Shown piece by piece: positions 1 through 6,278 of a stretch of 36,316 bases of DNA. The position numbers and the translations under genes are program-made. The number at the start of each line of letters is the position of its first letter. The stretch's first letter is position 1. The DNA is taken from contig NZ_LRTR01000525.1 of NCBI RefSeq assembly GCF_001550375.1, positions 1-36,316 of the forward strand, read 5' to 3'. The notes under the pieces were generated by a model, which did no database searches, had not been told where the DNA came from, and saw only the letters and a program-made list of their open reading frames with translations. Source of the stretch: Streptomyces europaeiscabiei (GTDB lineage Bacteria > Actinomycetota > Actinomycetes > Streptomycetales > Streptomycetaceae).

Positions 1-525
1 GCGGGGCTGGTGGCGGCGGCGCTGGCCGCCGCGGCCGCGCTCGGGGTGGATCCGTCGGCCCTGGACACAGCCGCCGATGCCCGGACGCCGTCCGTAGCCC
101 TGCGGATCGCTTCGCGGAAGCTGGGGCGGCAGCTGATGCGGGCGGCGCGGGCGACCTGGCCGTCGGAGGAACTGGAGGCGCTGGCGCGGGAGTTCCCCAA
201 GGGGGCGCATCAGCCGGTCATGTTGGGGCTGACGGCGAGGGCGGCCGGGCTGGGGCCGGACGATGCGGCGTACTGCTCCGCGTACGAGAGCGTGAGTGGG
301 GCGGCCGGTGCGACGGTGCGGTTGTTGAGTCTTGATCCGTTCGACGCGACCGGGGTGCTCGCGCGGTTGGCTCCCGAGATGGATGTGGTGGTGGGAGCGG
401 CTGTCGATGCGGCTCGGGGGGTGGGTGTTGCCGGGGTGGGGAGCCTGCCTGCGGCTTCCGCGCCCCTGTTGGAGATCAGTGCGGAGGTGCATGCGGCGTG
501 GCCTGTGCGGTTGTTCGCGTCCTGA
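1..525 (+). CDS. ureF: Urease accessory protein UreF (5' truncated by window edge)
   Basis: UreF is part of the UreD-UreF-UreG complex that loads nickel (with a carbamylated lysine) into apo-urease in the cytoplasm. The frame is open from base 1, so the true start lies upstream; the GTG at 10 is only the first possible internal start. About 175 residues are present against roughly 220 usual in the family, so an N-terminal piece is missing. The visible part is alanine-rich and helical, as in UreF, with a stretch from about residue 60 (PKGAHQPVMLGLTARAAGL) that resembles the conserved UreF core and a C-terminal PLLEISAEVHAAWPVRLF end. Identity rests mainly on this core and on ureG and ureD directly downstream. 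The structural genes ureABC are presumably just outside the window. Confidence 0.88.
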   Translation, partial: AGLVAAALAAAAALGVDPSALDTAADARTPSVALRIASRKLGRQLMRAARATWPSEELEALAREFPKGAHQPVMLGLTARAAGLGPDDAAYCSAYESVSGAAGATVRLLSLDPFDATGVLARLAPEMDVVVGAAVDAARGVGVAGVGSLPAASAPLLEISAEVHAAWPVRLFAS

Positions 526-611
526 GTTCTCACGCCCCCGCCGCCCCTACCCGTCCCATCCTTCAAGGGCTGCGCCCTTCGACCCCCGGCCGCGGGTCCG
601 GTGGGGCTTCT

Positions 612-708
612 CGCGCGGTTCCCCGCGCCCCTGAGAAGCAGGGGCCGCGCCCCGTGCTTTTCGGCCCGAAGGGGCCGTAGGCCCCAAAGGGGTGCGGGGA
701 ACCGCGCG
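612..708. repeat. Folded intergenic repeat between ureF and ureG
   Basis: Two arms of 21 bases (612-632 and 688-708) are complementary at all but one position (a G-T/U wobble). The core GCGGTTCCCCGCGCC is a sequence that recurs in gaps of this window. Between the arms are smaller hairpins: about 636-657 (AGCAGGGGC against GCCCCGTGCT) and one in 662-686 (GGCCC/GGGCC). As RNA this would form a branched structure between ureF and ureG. It may act as a processing site, an attenuator or only a repeat remnant. No gene is supported in 526-792. Confidence 0.6.
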
Positions 709-792
709 GCCGGCCTCCACCCACCCGCAGCCGCCGCACAACCGTCCCACCCGACCTCTCGCGCGATCCACAGCAGAAGAAGGAGCGCAGCC

Positions 793-1476
793 ATGCATCT
801 CGACCACTCCCACTCCCACGACGGCCCCTCAGCCGTCGGTGCCGACGCGCATCGCCCCGACGGGACTCGTCGGGCCCTGCGTATCGGGCTCGGCGGGCCC
901 GTGGGGTCCGGTAAGACGGCCACGGTCGCCGCCCTCTGTCAGGCCCTGCGGGACGAGTTGTCGCTCGCGGTCGTGACGAACGACATCTACACGCGCGAGG
1001 ACGCCGAGTTCCTGCTCCGCGAAGCCGTGCTGCCCCCCGAGCGGATCACGGCGGTGGAGACGGGGGCGTGCCCGCACACCGCGATCAGGGACGACATCTC
1101 CGCGAACCTCGAAGCGGTGGAGGATCTGGAGGACGAGGTCGGCCCGCTCGATCTCATCCTCGTCGAGTCCGGGGGCGACAACCTCACCGCCACCTTCTCC
1201 AGGGGCCTCGTCGACGCGCAGATCTTCGTGATCGACGTGGCCGGCGGGGACGACATCCCGCGAAAGGGCGGGCCCGGCGTCACCACCGCCGACCTGCTCG
1301 TCGTCAACAAGACCGACCTCGCGCCGTACGTCGGGTCCGACCTCGGCCGGATGGCCGCGGACGCGAAGGCGCAGCGGGCGGAGCTGCCGGTGGTGTTCCA
1401 GTCGCTGCGGAGCGAGGCCGGGGTCGGCGACGTCGCCGCGTGGGTGCGGGAGAAGTTCGCGGCGTGGACGGCATGA
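793..1476 (+). CDS. ureG: Urease accessory GTPase UreG
   Basis: UreG is the SIMIBI-class GTPase that drives nickel delivery to urease. I chose the ATG at 793 because GAAGGAG lies about 6 bases upstream and the protein then begins with a histidine-rich metal-binding tail ([10 protein letters not shown]) common in UreG; the frame is open further upstream but there it runs through the intergenic repeat. The 227-residue protein has the P-loop GGPVGSGKT near residue 35-42, the nickel-binding [12 protein letters not shown] motif (Cys-Pro-His), the ESGGDNL switch region and the guanine-specificity NKTDL motif. Length is normal for actinobacteria. Its stop overlaps the ureD start (ATGA), indicating translational coupling. 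Confidence 0.96.
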   Translation: MHLDHSHSHDGPSAVGADAHRPDGTRRALRIGLGGPVGSGKTATVAALCQALRDELSLAVVTNDIYTREDAEFLLREAVLPPERITAVETGACPHTAIRDDISANLEAVEDLEDEVGPLDLILVESGGDNLTATFSRGLVDAQIFVIDVAGGDDIPRKGGPGVTTADLLVVNKTDLAPYVGSDLGRMAADAKAQRAELPVVFQSLRSEAGVGDVAAWVREKFAAWTA

Positions 1477-1661
1477 CGACGGCCGGAGATGTGGCGACAG
1501 CCGGGGACGTGACGGCGAACGGAGACGTGACGACGGCCGGGGCCATCGGGGACATGACGACGGCCGGGGACGTGACGGCGAACGGAAACGTGACAGCGAA
1601 CGGAGACATGACGACGGCCAGGGCGGTGACGGCGAACGGGGACATGGGGACCGCCGGCGTC
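1473..1661 (+). repeat. 18-bp tandem repeat (minisatellite) inside ureD 5' end
   Basis: Ten consecutive imperfect units of 18 bp can be laid out from the start codon, with types such as GTGACGGCGAACGGAGAC and ATGACGACGGCCGGGGAC; the fourth unit carries a 9-bp insertion. All are in frame, each begins with ATG or GTG and encodes [MV]T[TA][AN]GD. Unit number changes would keep the reading frame. Confidence 0.85.
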
Positions 1662-2405
1662 AAGGCCACCGCACGGATCGCGGCCCGCGCCGACGGACGC
1701 GGCGGTACGGCTCTGCCCGTACTGGAGAGCCATGGACCGCTGGCGTTGCGTCGCACGCGGGGGAGCGGCGACGAGGCGAGGGTCATGCTGGTGGGGGCCA
1801 TGAGCGGGCCGCTCGGCGGGGATCGGTTCGCCGTCGAGGCGGAGGTCGGCGAGGGGGCCCGGCTGCGTGTCGGGTCGGTCGCCGCGACGATCGCGTTGCC
1901 GGGGCAGGCCAAGGGGGAGGCACATTACGGCGTGCGGGTCGATGTCGCTGCCGGAGGCGAACTGCGCTGGCTGCCCGAGCAGTTGATCTCCGCGAGGGGC
2001 AGCGATCTGCGGGTGTGGACGCGAGTGGAACTCGCCGTCGGGGCGCGGCTGGTGTTCCGGGAGGAGCAGGTGCTCGGGCGGGTCGGGGAGGAGTCCGGGC
2101 GGCTCACCAGCCGGCTCAGTGTGTGGTGGGGCGGACGGCCGTTGCTCGATCAGCAGGTGGGGTGCGGGCCGGGGGCTCCCGGTGGCTGGGACGGGCCCGC
2201 CGTGCTGGGCGGGTTCCGGGCCCTGGGACAACTCGTCGTCGTGCGGCCGGAGTTCGCCGAGCGGGTGCCCGAGCCGAGAGTGTGGGGGGAGACCGCCGCG
2301 CTCACTCCGCTCGCCGGACCCGCCGTACTCGTCAGCGCCCTCGCGCCCGACGCGCTGCGGCTGCGGCGCGTGCTCGACGAAGCCCTTGCCGAGCTGGACG
2401 GTTGA
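1473..2405 (+). CDS. ureD: Urease accessory protein UreD with repetitive N-terminal extension
   Basis: UreD (UreH) is the scaffold that contacts apo-urease and recruits UreF and UreG. The 310-residue frame starts at the ATG that overlaps the ureG stop. From about residue 65 it has the UreD pattern: [69 protein letters not shown] and a later [11 protein letters not shown]. Residues 1-63 are a low-complexity tail made of six-residue repeats ([MV]T[TA][AN]GD) encoded by 18-bp tandem units. If translation began instead at the in-frame ATG at 1644, the product would be 253 residues, close to the usual UreD size. Two further in-frame ATGs (1554, 1608) lie inside the repeat. Which start is used cannot be told from sequence; the ATGA coupling favours 1473. 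Confidence 0.93.
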   Translation: MTTAGDVATAGDVTANGDVTTAGAIGDMTTAGDVTANGNVTANGDMTTARAVTANGDMGTAGVKATARIAARADGRGGTALPVLESHGPLALRRTRGSGDEARVMLVGAMSGPLGGDRFAVEAEVGEGARLRVGSVAATIALPGQAKGEAHYGVRVDVAAGGELRWLPEQLISARGSDLRVWTRVELAVGARLVFREEQVLGRVGEESGRLTSRLSVWWGGRPLLDQQVGCGPGAPGGWDGPAVLGGFRALGQLVVVRPEFAERVPEPRVWGETAALTPLAGPAVLVSALAPDALRLRRVLDEALAELDG

Positions 2406-2524
2406 AGAGCCCCTGAGTCGGAGATCCGCTGAACGGGACTTTCCGCACCGGTTATCGGATTAGTAAAGAACTGCTCGCTCCTCTGTTCTCAGACACCTCA
2501 CAGGCACGAGGATCCCCGTGACCA

Positions 2525-2538
2525 TTCGAATCTTCGAA
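2525..2538. promoter_or_regulatory. Twin TTCGAA palindromes upstream of the peptidase gene
   Basis: Two perfect 6-bp palindromes TTCGAA are separated by TC (TTCGAATCTTCGAA), 22 bases before the peptidase start. In G+C-rich DNA such an A/T-containing double palindrome is unexpected and could be an operator or an mRNA leader feature. No regulator can be assigned. Confidence 0.25.
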
Positions 2539-2560
2539 ACTATGTACGGGGAGTTCCCTC

Positions 2561-4159
2561 TTGAGAGGTATGAGGCCGACCAGAAGGGCGGCAGCGTTCG
2601 GCTCCGCCGGACTGCTCGTCACGGCGACCCTGATAGCGGGTGCCGTCGCCGCCCCCGTGGCAAGTGCCGCGGACAGCGCGCGTGCGGAGAACCGCGAGGC
2701 CAAGGGCGTCGCCGTCGCCGCAGCGAAGGCGGCGAAAAAGGGCGTCAACTGGCAGGACTGTCCCGAGAGCTGGGGCCTGGAGAAGCCGATCAAGTGCGGC
2801 TGGGTCACCGTGCCCCTGGACTACGCCAAGCCGAACGGCAAGCAGATCGAGCTCGCCGTGGACCGTATGGGCAGCACCGGTACGAAGGAGGAGCGTCAGG
2901 GCGCGCTCGTCTACAACCCGGGCGGTCCGGGCGGCTCGGGACTGCGCTTCCCGCGCCGGGTCACGACCAAGGCCCCGCTGTGGGTCAACACGTCCAAGGC
3001 GTACGACTTCGTGGGCTTCGACCCGCGGGGTGTCGGCAAGTCGGCGCCCATCTCCTGCGTCGACCCGCAGGAGTTCGTGAAGGCGCCCAAGATGGACCCG
3101 GTCCCGGACTCCGAGGCCGACAAGCAGAAGCAGCGCAAGCTGGCGGCCGAGTACGCGGCGGGCTGCAAGAAGCGCAGCGGCGAGATGCTGCCGCACATGA
3201 CGACGCCGAACACCGCGCGTGACCTGGACGTCATCCGGGCTGCCCTGGGGGAGAAGAAGCTCAACTTCCTCGGCGTCTCCTACGGCACGTACATCGGCGC
3301 CGTCTACGGCACCCTCTTCCCGAACCACGTGCGCCGCATGGTCGTCGACAGCGTGGTGGACCCCTCCCGGGAGAAGATCTGGTACCAGGCCAACCTGGAC
3401 CAGGACGTCGCGTTCGAGGGCCGCTGGCAGGACTGGACGAAGTGGGTCGCGCAGAACGACGCGACCTACCACCTCGGGAACACCCAGGCCAAGGTGCAGG
3501 CGAAGTGGCTGGAGCTGCGCGCCACCGCGAAGAAGAAGCCCCTCGGCGGGCTCGTCGGCCCGGCCGAGCTGATCTCCTTCTTCCAGAGCGCCCCTTACTA
3601 CGACTCCTCGTGGGCTCCCACCGCCCGGGTGTGGAGCAAGTACGCCGCCGGTGACACCCAGGCGCTGGTCGACGCGGCCGCCCCGGACCTCACCGACACC
3701 GCGGGCAACGCCGCCTCGGAGAACGGCAACGCCGTCTACACGGCGGTCGAGTGCACCGACGCCAAGTGGCCCACCAGCTGGAAGAAGTGGGACCGCGACA
3801 ACACGAAGCTGCACAAGAACCACCCGTTCATGACCTGGGCCAACGCCTGGATGAACCTGCCGTGCGCCACCTGGCAGTCCAAGCAGTACACCCCGGTGAC
3901 CGTGAAGACGAAGGAGGGCCTGCCGCCCGTCCTGATCGTCCAGGCCGAGCGTGACGCGGCCACGCCGTACACGGGTGCCGTCGAACTGCACAAGCGGTTC
4001 AAGGGCTCCCGTCTGATCACGGAGAAGAACGCCGGCTCCCACGGAGTCACCGGCCTGGTCAACTCCTGTGTCAACGAGCGCGTGGACACCTACCTGCTCA
4101 CCGGCGCGGTGGGCGAGGCCGACGTGACGTGCGACCCGCACGCCACCCCGGCTCCGTAG
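2561..4159 (+). CDS. Secreted alpha/beta-hydrolase, tripeptidyl aminopeptidase (S33) type
   Basis: A secreted serine peptidase of the Streptomyces Tap/Slp family, which removes short peptides from protein N-termini outside the cell. The 532-residue product has a basic N-terminus and hydrophobic stretch (about residues 10-36) ending in ASA, a likely signal peptidase I site. The oxyanion-hole region is NPGGPGGSG (119-127), followed by FVGFDPRGVGKS. The nucleophile elbow is GVSYGT (Ser240), the acid is probably Asp465 in QAERDAATPY and the base His494 in AGSHGVTG, completing the triad. The C-terminal domain carries the paired cysteines of this family. The start is taken as TTG 2561 because GGGGAG ends 7 bases before it; ATG 2570 is possible but poorly spaced. 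It is monocistronic and ends at a strong hairpin. Confidence 0.92.
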   Translation: MRGMRPTRRAAAFGSAGLLVTATLIAGAVAAPVASAADSARAENREAKGVAVAAAKAAKKGVNWQDCPESWGLEKPIKCGWVTVPLDYAKPNGKQIELAVDRMGSTGTKEERQGALVYNPGGPGGSGLRFPRRVTTKAPLWVNTSKAYDFVGFDPRGVGKSAPISCVDPQEFVKAPKMDPVPDSEADKQKQRKLAAEYAAGCKKRSGEMLPHMTTPNTARDLDVIRAALGEKKLNFLGVSYGTYIGAVYGTLFPNHVRRMVVDSVVDPSREKIWYQANLDQDVAFEGRWQDWTKWVAQNDATYHLGNTQAKVQAKWLELRATAKKKPLGGLVGPAELISFFQSAPYYDSSWAPTARVWSKYAAGDTQALVDAAAPDLTDTAGNAASENGNAVYTAVECTDAKWPTSWKKWDRDNTKLHKNHPFMTWANAWMNLPCATWQSKQYTPVTVKTKEGLPPVLIVQAERDAATPYTGAVELHKRFKGSRLITEKNAGSHGVTGLVNSCVNERVDTYLLTGAVGEADVTCDPHATPAP

Positions 4160-4184
4160 GTCCGGCCGTAGGTCCATGAGAGAC

Positions 4185-4221
4185 GGAAGGGGGCGACCGG
4201 AAAGCCCGGTCGCCCCCTTCC
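4185..4221. terminator. Strong bidirectional hairpin terminator
   Basis: A perfect 16-bp stem (4185-4200 with 4206-4221, arms GGAAGGGGGCGACCGG and its complement) closes a 5-base loop. It lies 25 bases after the peptidase stop and 16 bases after the convergent small ORF at 4238, so it can end transcription from both sides. There is no T-tract, as is usual in Streptomyces. Confidence 0.85.
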
Positions 4222-4237
4222 GCATGTACGCACGCGG

Positions 4238-4441
4238 TCACGCCGGGCGCCCCGTCGGCCACGCGTCCTCCGCCACGTGGTCGAAGAGGTCCCCGTAGAA
4301 CTCGGCCATCCTGGGACACGCCTCCCGCGGGTACCGTCCGCCCGGGGCGGCTCCTCGGCTCGGCTCGGCGATGTCGTGGACTTCCGCCGGGTGGGAGCGG
4401 CTCCCGCCGCCGTACGCGAGGACCTGCCAGGGCTCGCTCAA
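4238..4441 (-). CDS. Small hypothetical protein coupled to plsC
   Basis: A 67-codon frame whose TTG start overlaps the plsC stop (TTGA) and whose stop lies 16 bases before the shared terminator hairpin, exactly where a last gene of the unit would end. Codon third positions are G or C in roughly nine of ten codons, matching neighbouring real genes. The product (starting MSEPWQVLAYGGGSRSHPAE, ending in an acidic AEFYGDLFDHVAEDAW segment) has no membrane segment or motif I recognise. There is no strong separate ribosome binding site, so expression would depend on coupling. It could instead be a non-coding tail with coding-like base bias. Confidence 0.45.
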   Translation of the reverse strand: MSEPWQVLAYGGGSRSHPAEVHDIAEPSRGAAPGGRYPREACPRMAEFYGDLFDHVAEDAWPTGRPA

Positions 4442-5157
4442 CTCAGTGGCATGCGCGGGAACTTGCGCTCCTTCGTCGCCGCGGCCTCCTCCGCCTTCAC
4501 CACGGCCGCGTACTGGTCGACGTACTCCTGCTCGGAGAGCGAGAGGATCGCGTACATGATCTCGTCGGTGATCGCGCGCAGGACGGCCTTCTCGCTCTCC
4601 ATGCCCTCGTAGCGGGAGAAGTCGAGGGGCTTGCCGAAGCGGATCACGACGGGGTGGATGTTGGGGATGACCTTGCCCGGGGGCTGCGCCTCGAAGGTGC
4701 CGATCATGGCGCAGGGGACGACGGGCACACGGGCCCTGAGCGCCATGACCGCCACACCGACCTTGCCCTTGTAGAGGCGGCCGTCGTGCGAGCGGGTGCC
4801 CTCCGGGTAGATGCCGAGGAGTTCGTCCTTGCTCAGCACGCCGAGCCCCTCGCGGATGGCGGCCTGGCCCGCCTCCTTGCCGGAGCGGTCGACCGGGATC
4901 TGTCCGGCGCTGTGGAAGAAGAACGCCGTCAGCCGGCCCTTGAGGCCCGGACCGGTGAAGTATTCGGCCTTCGCCAGGAACGTGATGCGGCGTTTGAGGA
5001 TCGCGGGCATCAGGAAGTGGTCCGAGAAGGACAGGTGATTGCCCGCGACGATGGCCGCGCCCGACGGCGGTACGTGTTCGAGGCCTTCGATGCGAGGCCG
5101 GAAGACCAGTCTCAGCAGCGGACCCAGAAACACGTATTTGAGCAGGTAGTAGAACAC
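4438..5157 (-). CDS. plsC: 1-acyl-sn-glycerol-3-phosphate acyltransferase (PlsC family)
   Basis: Acylates lysophosphatidate to phosphatidate at the inner face of the membrane in phospholipid synthesis. The 239-residue protein starts at GTG 5157, preceded by GAGGGAG about 6 bases upstream, and opens with a hydrophobic membrane-associated helix (MFYYLLKYVFLGPLLRLVF). The catalytic block I NHLSFSD gives His41 and Asp46, block II is near GQIPVDRSG, block III is YPEGTRS (about 118-123) and block IV VVPCAMIG. Length and motif spacing fit the family well. Several Streptomyces paralogues exist, so the exact acyl acceptor is not certain. A small coupled ORF follows. Confidence 0.93.
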   Translation of the reverse strand: MFYYLLKYVFLGPLLRLVFRPRIEGLEHVPPSGAAIVAGNHLSFSDHFLMPAILKRRITFLAKAEYFTGPGLKGRLTAFFFHSAGQIPVDRSGKEAGQAAIREGLGVLSKDELLGIYPEGTRSHDGRLYKGKVGVAVMALRARVPVVPCAMIGTFEAQPPGKVIPNIHPVVIRFGKPLDFSRYEGMESEKAVLRAITDEIMYAILSLSEQEYVDQYAAVVKAEEAAATKERKFPRMPLS

Positions 5158-5439
5158 GGCGTCTCCCTCGCGCTACCGGTTCGGCTCTATGGACGTGTTC
5201 CGCCAGGTCACAGCAGACACGCGCGCACGCGATCGTCTTGCGGGTGTGGCCGCCTGCGGCCGGGTCTGATCGGACTCACGCTGACTCCTTGCTGACTTTG
5301 CCGACGCTGCGTCAGGCGCATGAGCGCTGGTGAGCCTCGTCCTGCGTGTCGACGATTGATCGTAGCCCTCCGCGCCATGTCACCGGGAGCACCCCGACCC
5401 CTCGCAATCGCCTTGCGCGGTCTTCCGGCCGAACCGTGT

Positions 5440-5685
5440 GGCAGCAGGCGTCGGGTGTTCCGGGTGGCGCCCACCATCAGAAGCCCGACGGCGAACGAGA
5501 TGCCCGCACTCCCGGCGGCCCCGGTCGGCACCTCCTCGGCGCAGGTGCCCCACGGAGCCTTCACCCTGCGGCTGGGGTAGGTGAATTCGACCCCGCCGCC
5601 GTGGACGATCGGAGGCGATCCCCGTGACGGTCAGGGCCACCGTCTCGCGCCCGCACCGGCGTCCGCGTGCAGCCGGGCCGCCCAC
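5440..5685 (-). pseudogene. Decayed coding remnant downstream of the PadR locus
   Basis: In minus-strand frames here, stretches with strong GC3 bias and plausible protein sequence appear but switch frame. About 5685-5630 reads GRETVALTVTGIASD; from about 5610 a different frame reads VHGGGVEFTYPSRRVKAPWG, then a hydrophobic AGISFAVGLLMVGA and a basic end near 5480. This looks like the end of an exported protein with a C-terminal membrane anchor that has lost frame. I cannot name the family. Upstream, 5158-5440 shows no convincing gene in any frame. Confidence 0.35.
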
Positions 5686-5783
5686 GGCAGGTCCGCGGTC
5701 ATCGACCGATCGACGTCGACGATCTCCTGCCCGTACGAGGTCCGGTAGCCGGTCGGGTACGGGCGAAGCGCGTGCTCGATCAC
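5631..5783 (-). pseudogene. Truncated partner gene of the PadR regulator
   Basis: A GTG start overlaps the reconstructed PadR stop (GTGA at 5783-5780), the arrangement seen where PadR regulators are coupled to a membrane protein gene. The first 35 residues or so (MIEHALRPYPTGYRTSYGQE, then IVDV) match the soluble helical N-terminus of such Streptomyces membrane proteins as I remember them. The frame then stops after 50 residues in an arginine-rich tail, before any membrane segment. I infer that the rest was deleted or frameshifted; the next remnant downstream may be part of the same gene or of another. Confidence 0.45.
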
Positions 5784-6117
5784 GTGGGAACGGCCGTACC
5801 GCCCGGCCCCAGCCGCCGCTGCGCCTCCCGGGCGCTCGCGGCCATACGGTCCGCCTCGGCCGCCGGCCTCTCCCGGCCCGAGTCGGTGAGGGCGAAGGTA
5901 CGACGTGCCCGGCCGCCCACCACTTCCCCGGCCGCGATCCCGATCAGCCCTTCCTCCAGCAGCCTGTCCAGCGCCCCGTACGTGCCCCCGTACGCGGCAC
6001 CACCCGGCCGCCCGTGATGGCCTTGACCTCCTGGGCGACGGCACAGCCGTGCCGCGGCGCGTTCGCCGGGGCGGTCAACAGCAGCAAGGTCGGCTCCTGC
6101 ATACCTCGCTCACTCAT
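5780..6117 (-). pseudogene. PadR-family transcriptional regulator, frameshifted
   Basis: Starting at ATG 6117 (or 6102) the frame reads MQEPTLLLLTAPANAPRHG, then CAVAQEVKAITGGRVVPRTG, a PadR winged-helix domain. It then runs into ARTGRWTGCWRKG and stops at 5944. In another frame from about 5992 the family sequence resumes: TYGALDRLLEEGLIGIAAGE, then VVGGRARRTFALTDSGRERP, AAEADRMAASAREAQRRLG, ending in TGA at 5780. The PadR consensus PRTGTLYGALDRL spans the junction and fits loss of one base around 5990-6000. A Cys replaces the usual Tyr in HGYAVAQE. The gene is probably inactive unless the frameshift is a sequencing error. A 33-bp tandem duplication covers its start. Confidence 0.8.
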
Positions 6118-6175
6118 GCCGACAGAGCATTCCGTCCGGCGATCACTCATGCCGACAGAGCATTCCGTCCGGCGG
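6110..6175. repeat. 33-bp tandem duplication over the PadR start region
   Basis: Bases 6110-6142 and 6143-6175 are identical except for the last base. Each copy contains CAT on the plus strand, i.e. a minus-strand ATGAGTGA start-like sequence, and the block CTCATGCCGACAGAGCATTC. Read on the minus strand it is 11 codons, in frame with PadR. A related GTCGGCATATG sits at 6225-6235. It may be a duplicated operator or start region. Confidence 0.85.
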
Positions 6176-6278
6176 ACCATCCGCCTGATCCACATGCCGT
6201 CACCCGCGTGCTGGCTTAGCGTCGGCATATGGGCGTCAGGCGTTGCGCCGCATGACCGGGTCCGGAGAGGAGCCGGGT

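Noticed and set aside
601..792. 64-codon upstream extension of ureG
   Set aside because: It lies in the folded intergenic repeat and has no ribosome binding site, while ATG 793 has GAAGGAG and the His-rich UreG start.
987..2231. Minus-strand frame with striking [12 protein letters not shown] repeats
   Set aside because: The repeats are the antisense reading of the ureD minisatellite; the plus strand has the real UreG and UreD motifs.
2540..4225. 561-codon minus-strand frame opposite the peptidase
   Set aside because: Antisense shadow of a gene with complete signal peptide and catalytic triad; no recognisable domains.
5208..5580. Possible small intact genes on either strand near the plsC start
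   Set aside because: No convincing ribosome binding site and composition changes along the frames; treated as remnants and spacer.
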